A DNA stretch of 29,383 bases, from the IMG/VR virus record IMGVR_UViG_3300043357_000059, positions 1 through 29,383 of that record. One strand, 5' to 3'. The position numbers were made by a program, and so were the translations under genes. Under the pieces are notes generated by a model, which saw only the letters and a list, made by a program, of their open reading frames with translations, was not told where the DNA came from and did no database searches. Positions 6,204 through 12,626 of the stretch are shown here, one piece after another (the stretch's first letter is position 1; the number at the start of each line of letters is the position of its first letter). Origin of the DNA: a virus.

Positions 6204-6421
6204 TGCAGGCCGAGGCGCGCGAGGCCCCGCCGGTCGAGGCGTTGCTATCGGCGGATGAGGTCGGCGCGGCACTCAGCGTGCATCGCACCACGGTGTTCCG
6301 CATGGTCCGCACGGACCCAGACTTTCCCCGACCGTTAAAGCTATCACGTAACACACCGCGCTGGTTTGCTACCGAAATAAACGCGTGGCTCGCGGCGCGT
6401 GCGGCGGAGAGGGGGCGGTAA
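6203..6421 (+). CDS. AlpA-like DNA-binding regulator
   Basis: A 72-residue protein. LLSADEVGAALSVHRTTVFR (residues 14-33) is the HTH of AlpA/MerR-like excisionase-type regulators, followed by DFPRPLKLSRNTPRWFATEINAWLAAR, the standard beta-wing and final helix of the AlpA family. AlpA proteins act as transcription activators of int/xis genes or as excisionases in P4-like elements. Here it is upstream of a P4-type integrase by about 3 kb and could serve as the excisionase or an operon activator; which one is an inference. The ATG at 6203 overlaps the previous stop as TGATG; a GTG one codon earlier is possible. Confidence 0.85.
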   Translation: MQAEAREAPPVEALLSADEVGAALSVHRTTVFRMVRTDPDFPRPLKLSRNTPRWFATEINAWLAARAAERGR

Positions 6422-6624
6422 TGTCCGATCTGCTGCCGATCGAGCTGCGGGATATGCGCGAGGAATGCCAGCGCGAGCTGGACATGCGCAAGCGCGTCTA
6501 CAGCGACATGGTGGCGCACCGGCAGATGAACCGGCGCCTTGCAGATCGGCGCATCGACATCATGGCGGCGGTGGTCGCGTTGCTGGACCGGCTGATCAGT
6601 GAGCAGGAGGTGAACACGCAATGA
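6421..6624 (+). CDS. Small helical hypothetical protein
   Basis: A 67-residue protein (MSDLLPIELRDMREECQREL...) predicted almost wholly helical, with a heptad-like pattern and many charged residues. No family recognised. Start overlaps the AlpA stop as TAATG and the stop overlaps the next gene as ATGA. Part of the coupled cluster after bet. Confidence 0.65.
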   Translation: MSDLLPIELRDMREECQRELDMRKRVYSDMVAHRQMNRRLADRRIDIMAAVVALLDRLISEQEVNTQ

Positions 6625-6839
6625 CCAAGCAAGTAGATCGCTGGATCGAGGGCAAGCGGAGCGATGGACTTGTGATCGCCGAGGGCGTCGACGGGTTCGT
6701 GATCCTACCCAAGAGCGACGGCCTCGCCCTCGATCGCTGCCCATGTTGCGACAAGCCTTTCCGCAATATGCGCGCGGCGCAGCTTGTCGCCGATGCGGTG
6801 TATGCGATGACGCGGGACCACGACCCGCAGGCGACATGA
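6621..6839 (+). CDS. Small protein with CPCC motif
   Basis: A 72-residue protein. The first half is likely a beta sheet (DGLVIAEGVDGFVILPKSDG). The centre carries LDRCPCCDKPF, three cysteines in a C-x-C-C arrangement that could bind a metal together with other residues, followed by a helix (MRAAQLVADAVYAM). Resembles small hypotheticals of alphaproteobacterial phages. Function unknown. Overlaps both neighbours by ATGA. Confidence 0.65.
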   Translation: MTKQVDRWIEGKRSDGLVIAEGVDGFVILPKSDGLALDRCPCCDKPFRNMRAAQLVADAVYAMTRDHDPQAT

Positions 6840-6952
6840 CGAACCGACAGCGCAAGCTGCGGCGTGTCTGGCGCGCGGCGCGGGCCGATCTGTACGTGGC
6901 CGTGGTCGGTGCGGCGTTCCTCTATTTGACCGCGATCCTGTTGTTGCACTGA
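6836..6952 (+). CDS. 38-residue single-span membrane peptide
   Basis: The peptide begins with a basic stretch (MTNRQRKLRRVWRAARADLY) and continues into one hydrophobic segment (VAVVGAAFLYLTAILLL) that is long enough to cross the inner membrane, N-terminus inside by the positive-inside rule. No family recognised. Its ATG overlaps the preceding stop as ATGA and its stop overlaps the next start as TGATG. Small phage membrane peptides may act in exclusion or lysis control, but nothing here decides it. Confidence 0.5.
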   Translation: MTNRQRKLRRVWRAARADLYVAVVGAAFLYLTAILLLH

Positions 6953-7365
6953 TGCAGACGGAGCCGGTCAACGCGGTGATCGAGCGGCGCGCGCTGGCGA
7001 AAGCTGCGGGTCTGGCATCGCGGTTGTCGGATGACGTGCGGCTATTGGTCGCGCAGACCTCGATCCTGTCGCTGACAATCGCGCGCCAAGGCGTGGCGGT
7101 GATGGAGGAACTCGACCTGCTACGGTTCCACCTCCGCGAGGCGACGCTACGGGCCGCGATAGGGGAGCCGGGCGCGTTGATCGAGACCAGACCGCTACCG
7201 CCCCAGGACAGCCCCCAGGCCCCGGCGAAGCGGGCATCCAAGGCAAGGGCGAACGGCGGGCACGCGAGGGCGGCAGCGTTGTCGCCCAAGCGGCGGCGTG
7301 CGATCGCCAAGGCGGCCGCAGCGGCGCGGTGGGGGAAGCGATCAAAGGAAAGGGAATTACGCTGA
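6952..7365 (+). CDS. Hypothetical protein with basic GGHARAAALS tail
   Basis: A 137-residue protein. The N-terminal 75 residues are helical. The tail after a proline-rich linker contains ANGGHARAAALSPKRRRAIA and KAAAAARWGK, a short motif that recurs at the end of many small bacterial and phage proteins (GG-x-ARA-x-x-LS-x-x-RR-x-x-IA-x-x-AAxxRW) and is probably nucleic-acid binding. Function unknown. Coupled to both neighbours by one-base TGATG overlaps. Confidence 0.65.
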   Translation: MQTEPVNAVIERRALAKAAGLASRLSDDVRLLVAQTSILSLTIARQGVAVMEELDLLRFHLREATLRAAIGEPGALIETRPLPPQDSPQAPAKRASKARANGGHARAAALSPKRRRAIAKAAAAARWGKRSKERELR

Positions 7366-7454
7366 TGCCGCGCTGGTCAGAATGGATCAGGCACCGCGAT
7401 TACTGCGCACACCACCCGACGCCAGAGGTGCGCGAGCGAAAGGGCAGACCATGA
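7365..7454 (+). CDS. 29-residue ORF
   Basis: The peptide MPRWSEWIRHRDYCAHHPTP (first 20 residues) fills the gap between two coupled genes, starting in a TGATG and ending in an ATGA overlap. Histidine- and tryptophan-rich; no family recognised. Supported only by the exact couplings. Confidence 0.4.
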   Translation: MPRWSEWIRHRDYCAHHPTPEVRERKGRP

Positions 7455-7657
7455 GCGAGCGGGCGGAATTTAGCGTGTGGGTGTTCCTGCCAGACGATTG
7501 GCATTTTCCGCTGGCGCAATTCATCGATGCAAAGCGCGCGGTGGAGGTAGCGGCGTTGGCGTCACGACGTGACGATGCGGTGCGCGTCATCATTACCGAT
7601 GGCGGCGACCACACCTGCTTTGAATGGATACGCGGCAAGGGCGTGACTTTCGGGTAG
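7451..7657 (+). CDS. Small hypothetical protein
   Basis: A 68-residue protein beginning MSERAEFSVWVFLPDDWHFP, with an alternating beta pattern followed by DAKRAVEVAALASR helix and VRVIITDGGDHTCFEW. It looks like a compact alpha/beta domain; similar short proteins occur in alphaproteobacterial phages, without known function. Starts in an ATGA overlap with the 29-residue ORF. Confidence 0.6.
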   Translation: MSERAEFSVWVFLPDDWHFPLAQFIDAKRAVEVAALASRRDDAVRVIITDGGDHTCFEWIRGKGVTFG

Positions 7658-7812
7658 CGCTGGAGTCCGAGCAAGCCGAGGCGGCGTTGGCTGGCTTGCG
7701 CGACGCGGTGCGCGAGCATCCCGAGTTATTAACACCTCGGATCGAGATGTTCGGCGTGGCGTTATCGGCGGCGATCGATCAGGTGACCGGCGCCGGTCAG
7801 ACGCGGCACTGA
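7624..7812 (+). CDS. Small helical hypothetical protein
   Basis: 62 residues, mostly helical and acidic (ALESEQAEAALAGLRDAVRE). It overlaps the previous gene by 34 bases in another frame, longer than elsewhere, so the true start may lie further in. It ends the run of coupled genes, just before a GC-rich hairpin. No family recognised. Confidence 0.45.
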   Translation: MDTRQGRDFRVALESEQAEAALAGLRDAVREHPELLTPRIEMFGVALSAAIDQVTGAGQTRH

Positions 7813-7869
7813 TGACGGAGCAAATGAGTTCGCGGACCTTCGACGGCGGACCGGGTGAAGGCGAGCGAA

Positions 7870-7910
7870 GGGGAGGGTGCCCGGCCGGTCCGCTTCGCCG
7901 GCCCCTCCCC
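7870..7910 (+). terminator. GC-rich hairpin at the end of the early gene run
   Basis: GGGGAGG (7870-7876), a six-base bulge, GGCCGG (7883-7888), a nine-base loop, then CCGGCC (7898-7903) and CCTCCCC (7904-7910) with no interruption. Thirteen GC-rich pairs. There is no T-run, so it may act as a transcription pause or RNA-end stabiliser rather than an intrinsic terminator. Operator 4 follows within seven bases. Confidence 0.45.
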
Positions 7911-7916
7911 ACCCCG

Positions 7917-7931
7917 TTGCACAGACTGCAA
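7917..7931. promoter_or_regulatory. Operator site 4
   Basis: TTGCACAGACTGCAA, perfect TTGCA-N5-TGCAA, 42 bases before the gene at 7974. The first TTGCAC could overlap a weak -35 with GATATG 17 bases on. With its next four bases it matches operator 5 in 18 of 19 positions. Confidence 0.65.
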
Positions 7932-7973
7932 TGGGGCATGATATGTGCAGCGGGCACCGAACGGAGTCCGACC

Positions 7974-8192
7974 ATGAGTGACCAAGCGACCGACCTCCAA
8001 TTGATCCTTCGCGGTCAGGAACAGATGATCCAGGAGCACGCGACCTTCCGTGACGACATGCGCGTGATGTCCGCTATGCTCATGCGGATGGACAACACCC
8101 TGGCTGCCCTACTGGTCGAGGTCCGCGCCATGCACGCGCGGCACGATCGGCTGGCGCAGCGGGTGGAGAGGATCGAGGCCAAGATCACATGA
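7974..8192 (+). CDS. Small coiled-coil protein
   Basis: 72 residues. After a short acidic start (MSDQATDLQLILRGQEQMIQ) almost all of it is one amphipathic helix with hydrophobic residues spaced three and four apart (MRVMSAMLMRMDNTLAALLV; RHDRLAQRVERIEAKI), a coiled coil likely to oligomerise. No family recognised. An in-frame extension to 7812 would run through the hairpin and operator 4, so I choose the start at 7974. The next gene overlaps as ATGA. Confidence 0.6.
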   Translation: MSDQATDLQLILRGQEQMIQEHATFRDDMRVMSAMLMRMDNTLAALLVEVRAMHARHDRLAQRVERIEAKIT

Positions 8193-8362
8193 ACGACCGC
8201 GAGATGGCGTTGCATGAGGCTGGCAACGCAGCCGCCGACTGTGTGCAGCGCCTGGAGCGCGTCAAAGGGTGGTTGGACGATCTGACGCCAGAGGAGGCGC
8301 AGCTCTGGTTCAAGGCGCGGCAGGCGTGCGACTTCCTCTATGTCGCGGTCAACAAGCAATGA
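8189..8362 (+). CDS. Small helical hypothetical protein
   Basis: 57 residues, beginning MNDREMALHEAGNAAADCVQ and ending in a helix with AQLWFKARQACDFLYVAVNK. The pattern resembles two antiparallel helices. No family recognised. It overlaps both neighbours by ATGA. Confidence 0.6.
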   Translation: MNDREMALHEAGNAAADCVQRLERVKGWLDDLTPEEAQLWFKARQACDFLYVAVNKQ

Positions 8363-8550
8363 CAGACGACACTACCAGTTATTCGATCGCCATCACCCGC
8401 CACGCGGACGGTGGTCGCGCCACCATCGAGTGGGACGGTTACGGCCTGCTGCACGAGCTGCTGACCGACATCATGGCCGAGGCGACGAAATACGGGTGGC
8501 TGATCGAGTGTCCAGACCTGCCACTAACCCCCGAAAAGCGCGAAAGCTGA
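8359..8550 (+). CDS. Small hypothetical protein
   Basis: 63 residues. A beta-hairpin-like N-terminal half (SYSIAITRHADGGRATIEWD) is followed by a helix (LLHELLTDIMAEATKYGW). Last gene of its group; operator 5 begins at the base after its stop codon. No family recognised. Confidence 0.6.
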   Translation: MTDDTTSYSIAITRHADGGRATIEWDGYGLLHELLTDIMAEATKYGWLIECPDLPLTPEKRES

Positions 8551-8565
8551 TTGCACCGACTGCAA
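8551..8565. promoter_or_regulatory. Operator site 5 (border of the attP/int region)
   Basis: TTGCACCGACTGCAA, perfect TTGCA-N5-TGCAA, directly abutting the stop codon of the preceding gene and opening the 397-base non-coding gap before the integrase cluster. Confidence 0.65.
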
Positions 8566-8610
8566 TGGGAACCCGGCCGCTATGCGTGCCGAACGGGCTA
8601 GCCGTGCGTA

Positions 8611-8633
8611 AGTGGTGACTCAAGTGGTGACTC
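8611..8633. repeat. Tandem 12-mer repeat element, copy 1
   Basis: AGTGGTGACTCA immediately followed by AGTGGTGACTC. Identical to the copy at 8819-8841. Candidate integrase arm site. Confidence 0.75.
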
Positions 8634-8818
8634 GCGCGGCGGCTGCTTACAAGAAACCGAACAAAATCAGCAAGTTATAGCGTCGGGCGGCGTTGTCCTT
8701 GCTAATTCCGCCGCTCCTGATCTGCATTGCATGGCGTGGCAAAATCTCTTGTTTTCCTGGGGTTTAGCGATCATACGGATTGCGGTTCTTGCAATCGAAT
8801 GCACCGGGTGGCAGCGTG

Positions 8819-8841
8819 AGTGGTGACTCAAGTGGTGACTC
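8819..8841. repeat. Tandem 12-mer repeat element, copy 2
   Basis: Exact copy of 8611-8633, same orientation, 208 bases downstream, and the match continues one more base (A) here. Two such elements in direct orientation flank a 185-base interval. Confidence 0.75.
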
Positions 8842-8899
8842 AAAAAGTTGCAATCTAAGCGGCTGAGGGCAAGGACTGAACAACCCTCACAACGAAAAA

Positions 8900-8927
8900 C
8901 GGCGGTCCGGGTGCAACCAGACCGCCG
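8900..8927 (+). promoter_or_regulatory. Stem-loop in the 5' leader of the integrase cluster
   Basis: CGGCGGTC, a 12-base loop, then GACCGCCG: a perfect 8-bp stem. It ends four bases before AGGAG (8931-8935), the likely ribosome binding site for the gene at 8948. No T-run follows, so a role in translation control or mRNA stability is likelier than termination. Confidence 0.4.
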
Positions 8928-8947
8928 CTCAGGAGCCAAAGCAGAAC

Positions 8948-9193
8948 ATGCAAGTCACATCTAACCACGAGACCACCAAACCGCAAGCCCTCACGCTGGC
9001 GAAGGTCCGCGCCGAACTCCGTGCCATTGGCGTCGTCATCGCCCGCACCGAGTGGGACGAATACCGGGTCAATTTCCGGGGCGGCAACGAGGCGACCGCC
9101 TACTACACCAACGACCTGGAGGACGCGCGCGACACCGGGTTGGCGATGATGCGCCGGCACATGGCGCTCCTCGTCGCCGGGGGGATCGCGTGA
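8948..9193 (+). CDS. Small conserved phage hypothetical protein
   Basis: 81 residues. The core reads VRAELRAIGVVIARTEWDEY, RVNFRGGNEATAYYTNDLED, ARDTGLAMMRRH, a compact alpha-beta-beta-alpha domain that I recognise as a recurring hypothetical in alphaproteobacterial prophages near integrases. Function unknown. AGGAG lies 12 bases upstream of the ATG, a long spacing. First gene of the integrase cluster; TGATG overlap with the next gene. Confidence 0.7.
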   Translation: MQVTSNHETTKPQALTLAKVRAELRAIGVVIARTEWDEYRVNFRGGNEATAYYTNDLEDARDTGLAMMRRHMALLVAGGIA

Positions 9194-9429
9194 TGACCAA
9201 GCAGCACATCTCCTTCGAGTTCGACACGCGGAACTATGAGTGGACCCACGGCCGCGCCCCGAAGGGGTATGGCATGTGGGCCTTCGCTGCGCGGGAGAGC
9301 CACGGCAAGGAAGTGATCTGGGCGCCGTCGTCCACCTACGGCGAGGCAAAAAACTGGATCAAGAACCACATCCGCAACGCGGCCCCGACCGACTATCGCG
9401 GATACGTGGTGATCGAGGTGCTCACATGA
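9193..9429 (+). CDS. Small hypothetical protein
   Basis: 78 residues, beginning MTKQHISFEFDTRNYEWTHG, rich in aromatic residues and with a beta-then-helix pattern (TYGEAKNWIKNHIRNAA). No family recognised. Coupled to both neighbours. Confidence 0.65.
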   Translation: MTKQHISFEFDTRNYEWTHGRAPKGYGMWAFAARESHGKEVIWAPSSTYGEAKNWIKNHIRNAAPTDYRGYVVIEVLT

Positions 9430-9692
9430 GCATGCTCCAGAACCTCCGACTGGTGGCGTATTCCCACAAGGTCCGCCGGCTCCTCAAAGAACGCCACGGT
9501 ATCTGGCTGACCGGCTTACCGGTCGGCGGACCGGGCTTTGATACGTTCATCGACATCTGCACGTATCGCTTTGTCGACAAGGGGTCAGCGGAGCGGACGG
9601 CGGAGCTTTATGCCACCGCCTGCCGCGTCCTCGACCGACACCCGGAGTCTTTCACCGAGTATGCCGACGCTATGCACGGGGCGCGGTCATGA
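9426..9692 (+). CDS. Small hypothetical protein
   Basis: 88 residues starting MSMLQNLRLVAYSHKVRRLL, mixed helix and loop, with a C-terminal helical part (AERTAELYATACRVLDRH). No family recognised. Overlaps the preceding gene and the integrase gene by ATGA, so its expression is tied to integrase. Confidence 0.65.
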   Translation: MSMLQNLRLVAYSHKVRRLLKERHGIWLTGLPVGGPGFDTFIDICTYRFVDKGSAERTAELYATACRVLDRHPESFTEYADAMHGARS

Positions 9693-10969
9693 GCGCACTC
9701 ACCGATCTGAAGGTCCGTCGCCTTGAGCCGAAGGCCGAGGCGTATCGGGTCACCGATGGGGCCGGGCTGTTCCTGGTCGTCCTCCCCGGTGGCAGCAAGT
9801 CCTGGCGATGCGTCTACTCGCTGGACGGCAAGCGCCACCTGATCACCCTTGGCACCTACCCCGAGATGTCCCTGGCAGCCGCGCGAGCGGCGCGCCAGGG
9901 CGTGCGGGGGCAGGTCCGCGAGGGCGCCAGCCCAACCCACGACCGGGCGGCGATGCGGCGTGAACGGCTCGACCGCAACGAGATGACCTTTGAGGTCATG
10001 GCGAGACGGTGGCACGAATACATGGCCACCACCGAGTGGTCTAACACCTACGGCACGCGCGTGTTGCAGCGGTTCGTTACTCACGCTTTCCCTGCGTTCG
10101 GTCGCCGCCCGATCGATCAGGTAACGCGGGCGAATGTGATCGACCTGTTGCAACGCGTCGTGATGCGGAACGGCAAGTGGCAGGCCAATCACCTGCGGCA
10201 GCATCTGGTGTCCGCGTTCGATCATTGGCTGGACAAGGAACTCATCACACGCAACCCAGCCGATCGGCTGGCGAAGAAGTTCCGCCTCCCGACGAAGCGG
10301 ATGCAGCCGGCGGTGCTCACCATTGAGGATGCGCGGCGCGTCCTGTCGCTGGTCGACAACAGCGGCGGCGCGGTGGCGTTGCGATTGCTGCACCGGTTCC
10401 TCGCGTTGACGGCGGTCCGGCCGTCCGAGGCGCGCGAGCTACGCTGGCGCGAACTTGAGGGGCGGCGCGATGTCTGGACGATCCCGGCCGAGCGCATGAA
10501 GGGCCGGCGCGGGCGGCAGGAGTCGCACGACGTCATGCTGTCACCCCAGGCGCGGGACGTGATCGCGGTCGCCGCGGAACTCTCCCCCGGCCACGGTCCC
10601 GACGACTTCGTGTTCCCGTCGTGGTGGGCGAAGAAAAAGACCGCGCCGATGCATCGTAGCTCGCTGGCGGAACTGCTTGATCGCGTGCTTGCTGACAGCG
10701 GCATCAAGCATGTGCCTCACGGCTGGCGGGCGGCGTTCTCCACCGTGATGAACGAACGGCACCCCGGCAATCATCGGGTGATCGATCGCGTCCTGGCACA
10801 CGCGAGCAAGGGGGCGGTCGAGGGGCGATACAACCGCGCGCAGCACGAGACCAAGGCGCGGGCGCTGGTGTGGGAGTGGGCCAACGATCTGTTGGCCGGC
10901 GCACCGTCCGCCTGGGAGCTGGCCGGTTTGGCGACGCCGATGCCCGTCGTCACGCTGGTGGCGGCATGA
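9689..10969 (+). CDS. int: Tyrosine site-specific integrase, P4 type
   Basis: A 426-residue recombinase. Residues 1-80 are the DUF4102 arm-binding domain of P4-type integrases (DLKVRRLEPKAEAYRVTDGAGLFL; ITLGTYPEMSLAAARAA). A SAM-like core-binding domain spans about 98-190. The catalytic domain (205-390) has R244 (TAVRPSEARELRW), H344 and R347 (HGWRAAFST), H371 (LAHASKGAVEGRY) and the nucleophile Y381 (GRYNRAQH). All expected catalytic residues are present, so it should integrate and excise the phage at attP/attB. The start overlaps the upstream gene as ATGA and the stop overlaps the downstream gene as ATGA. P4-type enzymes often use tRNA genes as attB; that cannot be tested here. Confidence 0.95.
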   Translation: MSALTDLKVRRLEPKAEAYRVTDGAGLFLVVLPGGSKSWRCVYSLDGKRHLITLGTYPEMSLAAARAARQGVRGQVREGASPTHDRAAMRRERLDRNEMTFEVMARRWHEYMATTEWSNTYGTRVLQRFVTHAFPAFGRRPIDQVTRANVIDLLQRVVMRNGKWQANHLRQHLVSAFDHWLDKELITRNPADRLAKKFRLPTKRMQPAVLTIEDARRVLSLVDNSGGAVALRLLHRFLALTAVRPSEARELRWRELEGRRDVWTIPAERMKGRRGRQESHDVMLSPQARDVIAVAAELSPGHGPDDFVFPSWWAKKKTAPMHRSSLAELLDRVLADSGIKHVPHGWRAAFSTVMNERHPGNHRVIDRVLAHASKGAVEGRYNRAQHETKARALVWEWANDLLAGAPSAWELAGLATPMPVVTLVAA

Positions 10970-11187
10970 AACTCACCGCGATCTACAAATGTGCCGACGA
11001 CCTCGTTGTGGGCGATGTCTGGACGGAGCGGCACAAGGGAGTCGTCCGCCGCTATCGGGTGCTTGGGGTGCGCGACGGGCCGGCCCCCGCCACAACCCTC
11101 CGCGTCATCGCGGAGAACCTCGAGACCGGCAAACGTCGGGCCACTTACTTTTTCCGCATCAATCGGGTGGAGGTCGTTGCCGAATGA
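10966..11187 (+). CDS. Small beta-rich hypothetical protein
   Basis: 73 residues. MKLTAIYKCADDLVVGDVW is followed by alternating beta strands (RRYRVLGV; TTLRVIAENLET; ATYFFRINRVEVV), suggesting a small SH3-like or barrel domain; proteins of this type follow phage integrases. Function unknown. Coupled to int and to the next gene. Confidence 0.65.
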   Translation: MKLTAIYKCADDLVVGDVWTERHKGVVRRYRVLGVRDGPAPATTLRVIAENLETGKRRATYFFRINRVEVVAE

Positions 11188-11336
11188 CCGTCAAGCTGCC
11201 CCCGATGATCCTGCGGCTCCTGATCGAGCGTGCCGCAGGGATACCCAGCGAAACAGCCGCGCCGGTCCTGCGGCTCCCCGTCATCACGCACGAGCAAGTG
11301 CTCGCAATCCTCAACGCCACGAAAGGTTCCAACTGA
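11184..11336 (+). CDS. Small hypothetical protein
   Basis: 50 residues: MTVKLPPMILRLLIERAAGI, then a short linker and VITHEQVLAILNATKG. Two helices, no family recognised. ATGA overlap upstream and TGATG overlap downstream. Confidence 0.55.
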   Translation: MTVKLPPMILRLLIERAAGIPSETAAPVLRLPVITHEQVLAILNATKGSN

Positions 11337-11623
11337 TGCGCACGCACATTCTCGCCGCTTGTCTCGCTCTGGCCACCATCACCGCCGCCCAGGCAGCGGG
11401 GCCGAACTGTGAAACCCTAGTCTCGCACCGTGACGGTCTGAGCAATGACGAAATCACCGTGATCGAGCAAAATGCCCACCGCCTCGGCATGTCGCCCGAT
11501 GAATTGCTCTACTGGCAAACTCAGGCACGAGCGAAGGGGATGGACCCTTATGCCTGGGACACGTTCAAGCTGACATCAAAAATGGCGCACCCGGCAGGCG
11601 CTCCGGTCTGCGTGCCTCACTAG
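11336..11623 (+). CDS. Secreted or periplasmic small protein
   Basis: 95 residues. The N-terminus is a clear Sec signal peptide: MRTH, hydrophobic ILAACLALATITAA, and AQA before the likely cleavage site at residue 20-21. The mature part has two cysteines (25 and 92) that could form a disulfide, and helical segments (SNDEITVIEQNAHRLGMSPD; LLYWQTQARAKGMDP). No family recognised. A single exported protein within the integrase cluster is a candidate lysogenic conversion gene or an envelope-acting factor, though a lysis accessory role is possible. TGATG overlap with the gene before; the next gene starts at the base after its stop. Confidence 0.65.
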   Translation: MRTHILAACLALATITAAQAAGPNCETLVSHRDGLSNDEITVIEQNAHRLGMSPDELLYWQTQARAKGMDPYAWDTFKLTSKMAHPAGAPVCVPH

Positions 11624-12613
11624 ATGCTGGCGGATGATGTCCTGGCCGCTGCGGGCGGCATAGACGACAAGCTGTATCGCGGCGCGTTCACTGCTCTGGC
11701 AAAGCAGGTGCGCGCCGCGCAACGCTTCGACCTATCGCCCGAGGTCATGAAATCGGCGTGGACGATCGCGCATTCCCCGACCGGGCCGCAGTTGCGCGCG
11801 CTGCCCATGTGCAAGCTGCCATTCGAGCGGACGTGGTTTGAATGGCCGGCGGGGTTCACCGGCATCGCGTCAGCGCGGACGGACATCTATGCGCCAGTGC
11901 CGAAGCGCATGGGCGTGCTGGTCGAGGTCGACGCCAGCTTGCAGCGCGGCACGATGGTGTATGCGTGGTTGCACCCTGACCAGGGCGTCAACGTCTGCCC
12001 GCTGGCGGTGACGTTCGACTGGCGGGAGGACGCGGAGCCGGTCGCCGATCTGACCAACGCGGCTCGCTGGCACGTCAACGCGACCGACGAAAAATGGGCC
12101 GAACTCGGCAAGCAATATCCCAAGGTAGGGATGAGCCGGCGGGAGGATATCGTTGCCGACAACCTGCGGTTCGGAGTGATCGTGTGGCCGCCCATGCAGG
12201 CGTTCGTGGACATCGCCAGCAGAAAGGCGAACGCGCTCCAACTGCTGATGGATGCCTCGATTAAGGACATCGAGGGCGAAGCCCCAATGTTGCGCGCCGC
12301 CATTATGCTGTTGAACTCGCGCAACCTCGCGGAGCACGAGCCGAGGCCCACGCCGCCGAAGCTGAACGCGGCCAGGGCGCGTCGGGGCAAGCAACCGCTA
12401 TTGGACTATACGCACGTCCGGGTCCGCCTCACGCGTGCCCTGGCGGGCCGTGCGGGGATGGCGGCGGATGCGCGACAACCGTCGCGGCTGCACCTTGTGC
12501 GCGGTCACTTCAAGATCAGGAAAAGCGGCGTCTACTGGTGGTCGGCCTTCGCGCGCGGCACCCCGGCCCCGCAGCACGCGATCGAGCGGCAGCACCGTCA
12601 TGTGGCGATGTAA
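11624..12613 (+). CDS. Conserved phage hypothetical protein, 329 residues
   Basis: The largest unassigned gene of the plus strand. It starts directly after the preceding TAG. The C-terminus carries HLVRGHFKIRKSGVYWWSAF ARG, a motif I recognise at the end of hypothetical proteins in alphaproteobacterial phages, which may bind metal or nucleic acid. The middle contains a beta-rich section (MGVLVEVDASLQRGTMVYAW) and a helical section with LLMDASIKDIEGEAPMLRAA. I do not assign a function. Location beyond int, away from replication and structure genes, suggests an accessory or regulatory role. Confidence 0.7.
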   Translation: MLADDVLAAAGGIDDKLYRGAFTALAKQVRAAQRFDLSPEVMKSAWTIAHSPTGPQLRALPMCKLPFERTWFEWPAGFTGIASARTDIYAPVPKRMGVLVEVDASLQRGTMVYAWLHPDQGVNVCPLAVTFDWREDAEPVADLTNAARWHVNATDEKWAELGKQYPKVGMSRREDIVADNLRFGVIVWPPMQAFVDIASRKANALQLLMDASIKDIEGEAPMLRAAIMLLNSRNLAEHEPRPTPPKLNAARARRGKQPLLDYTHVRVRLTRALAGRAGMAADARQPSRLHLVRGHFKIRKSGVYWWSAFARGTPAPQHAIERQHRHVAM

Positions 12614-12626
12614 AAGGGAGCAACCA

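Larger units (their letters stand above)
8566..8947. other. Non-coding region, candidate phage attachment site (attP)
   Basis: With operator 5, this is the only stretch above 300 bases without a gene. It lies upstream of the integrase gene cluster. Its two ends carry identical 23-bp elements (8611-8633 and 8819-8841), which fit integrase arm-binding sites around a core in 8634-8818. Within the core interval the sequence is more AT-rich than its surroundings (ACAAAATC, AAAATCTCTTGTTTTCC). I see no tRNA gene or tRNA-end sequence. The attP role rests on position and repeats alone. Confidence 0.45.

Noticed and set aside
6016-6855. Long minus-strand open frame opposite the genes after bet
   Set aside because: Arg/Pro/Ala-rich shadow typical of the antisense strand of GC-rich genes; the plus-strand genes there are coupled by ATGA overlaps and one is clearly AlpA-like.
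7812-7973. In-frame upstream start of the coiled-coil gene
   Set aside because: The extension would translate the hairpin and operator 4 into a low-complexity Gly/Pro/Arg stretch; the start at 7974 opens the recognisable helix.
8785-8803. Sixth operator (TTGCA followed by TGCAC)
   Set aside because: The arm spacing is six rather than five and the second arm is mismatched; kept out of the set.
8611-8841. CRISPR-like short array
   Set aside because: Only two copies of a 23-bp element, itself a tandem 12-mer, 185 bases apart; no regular spacers and no cas genes.
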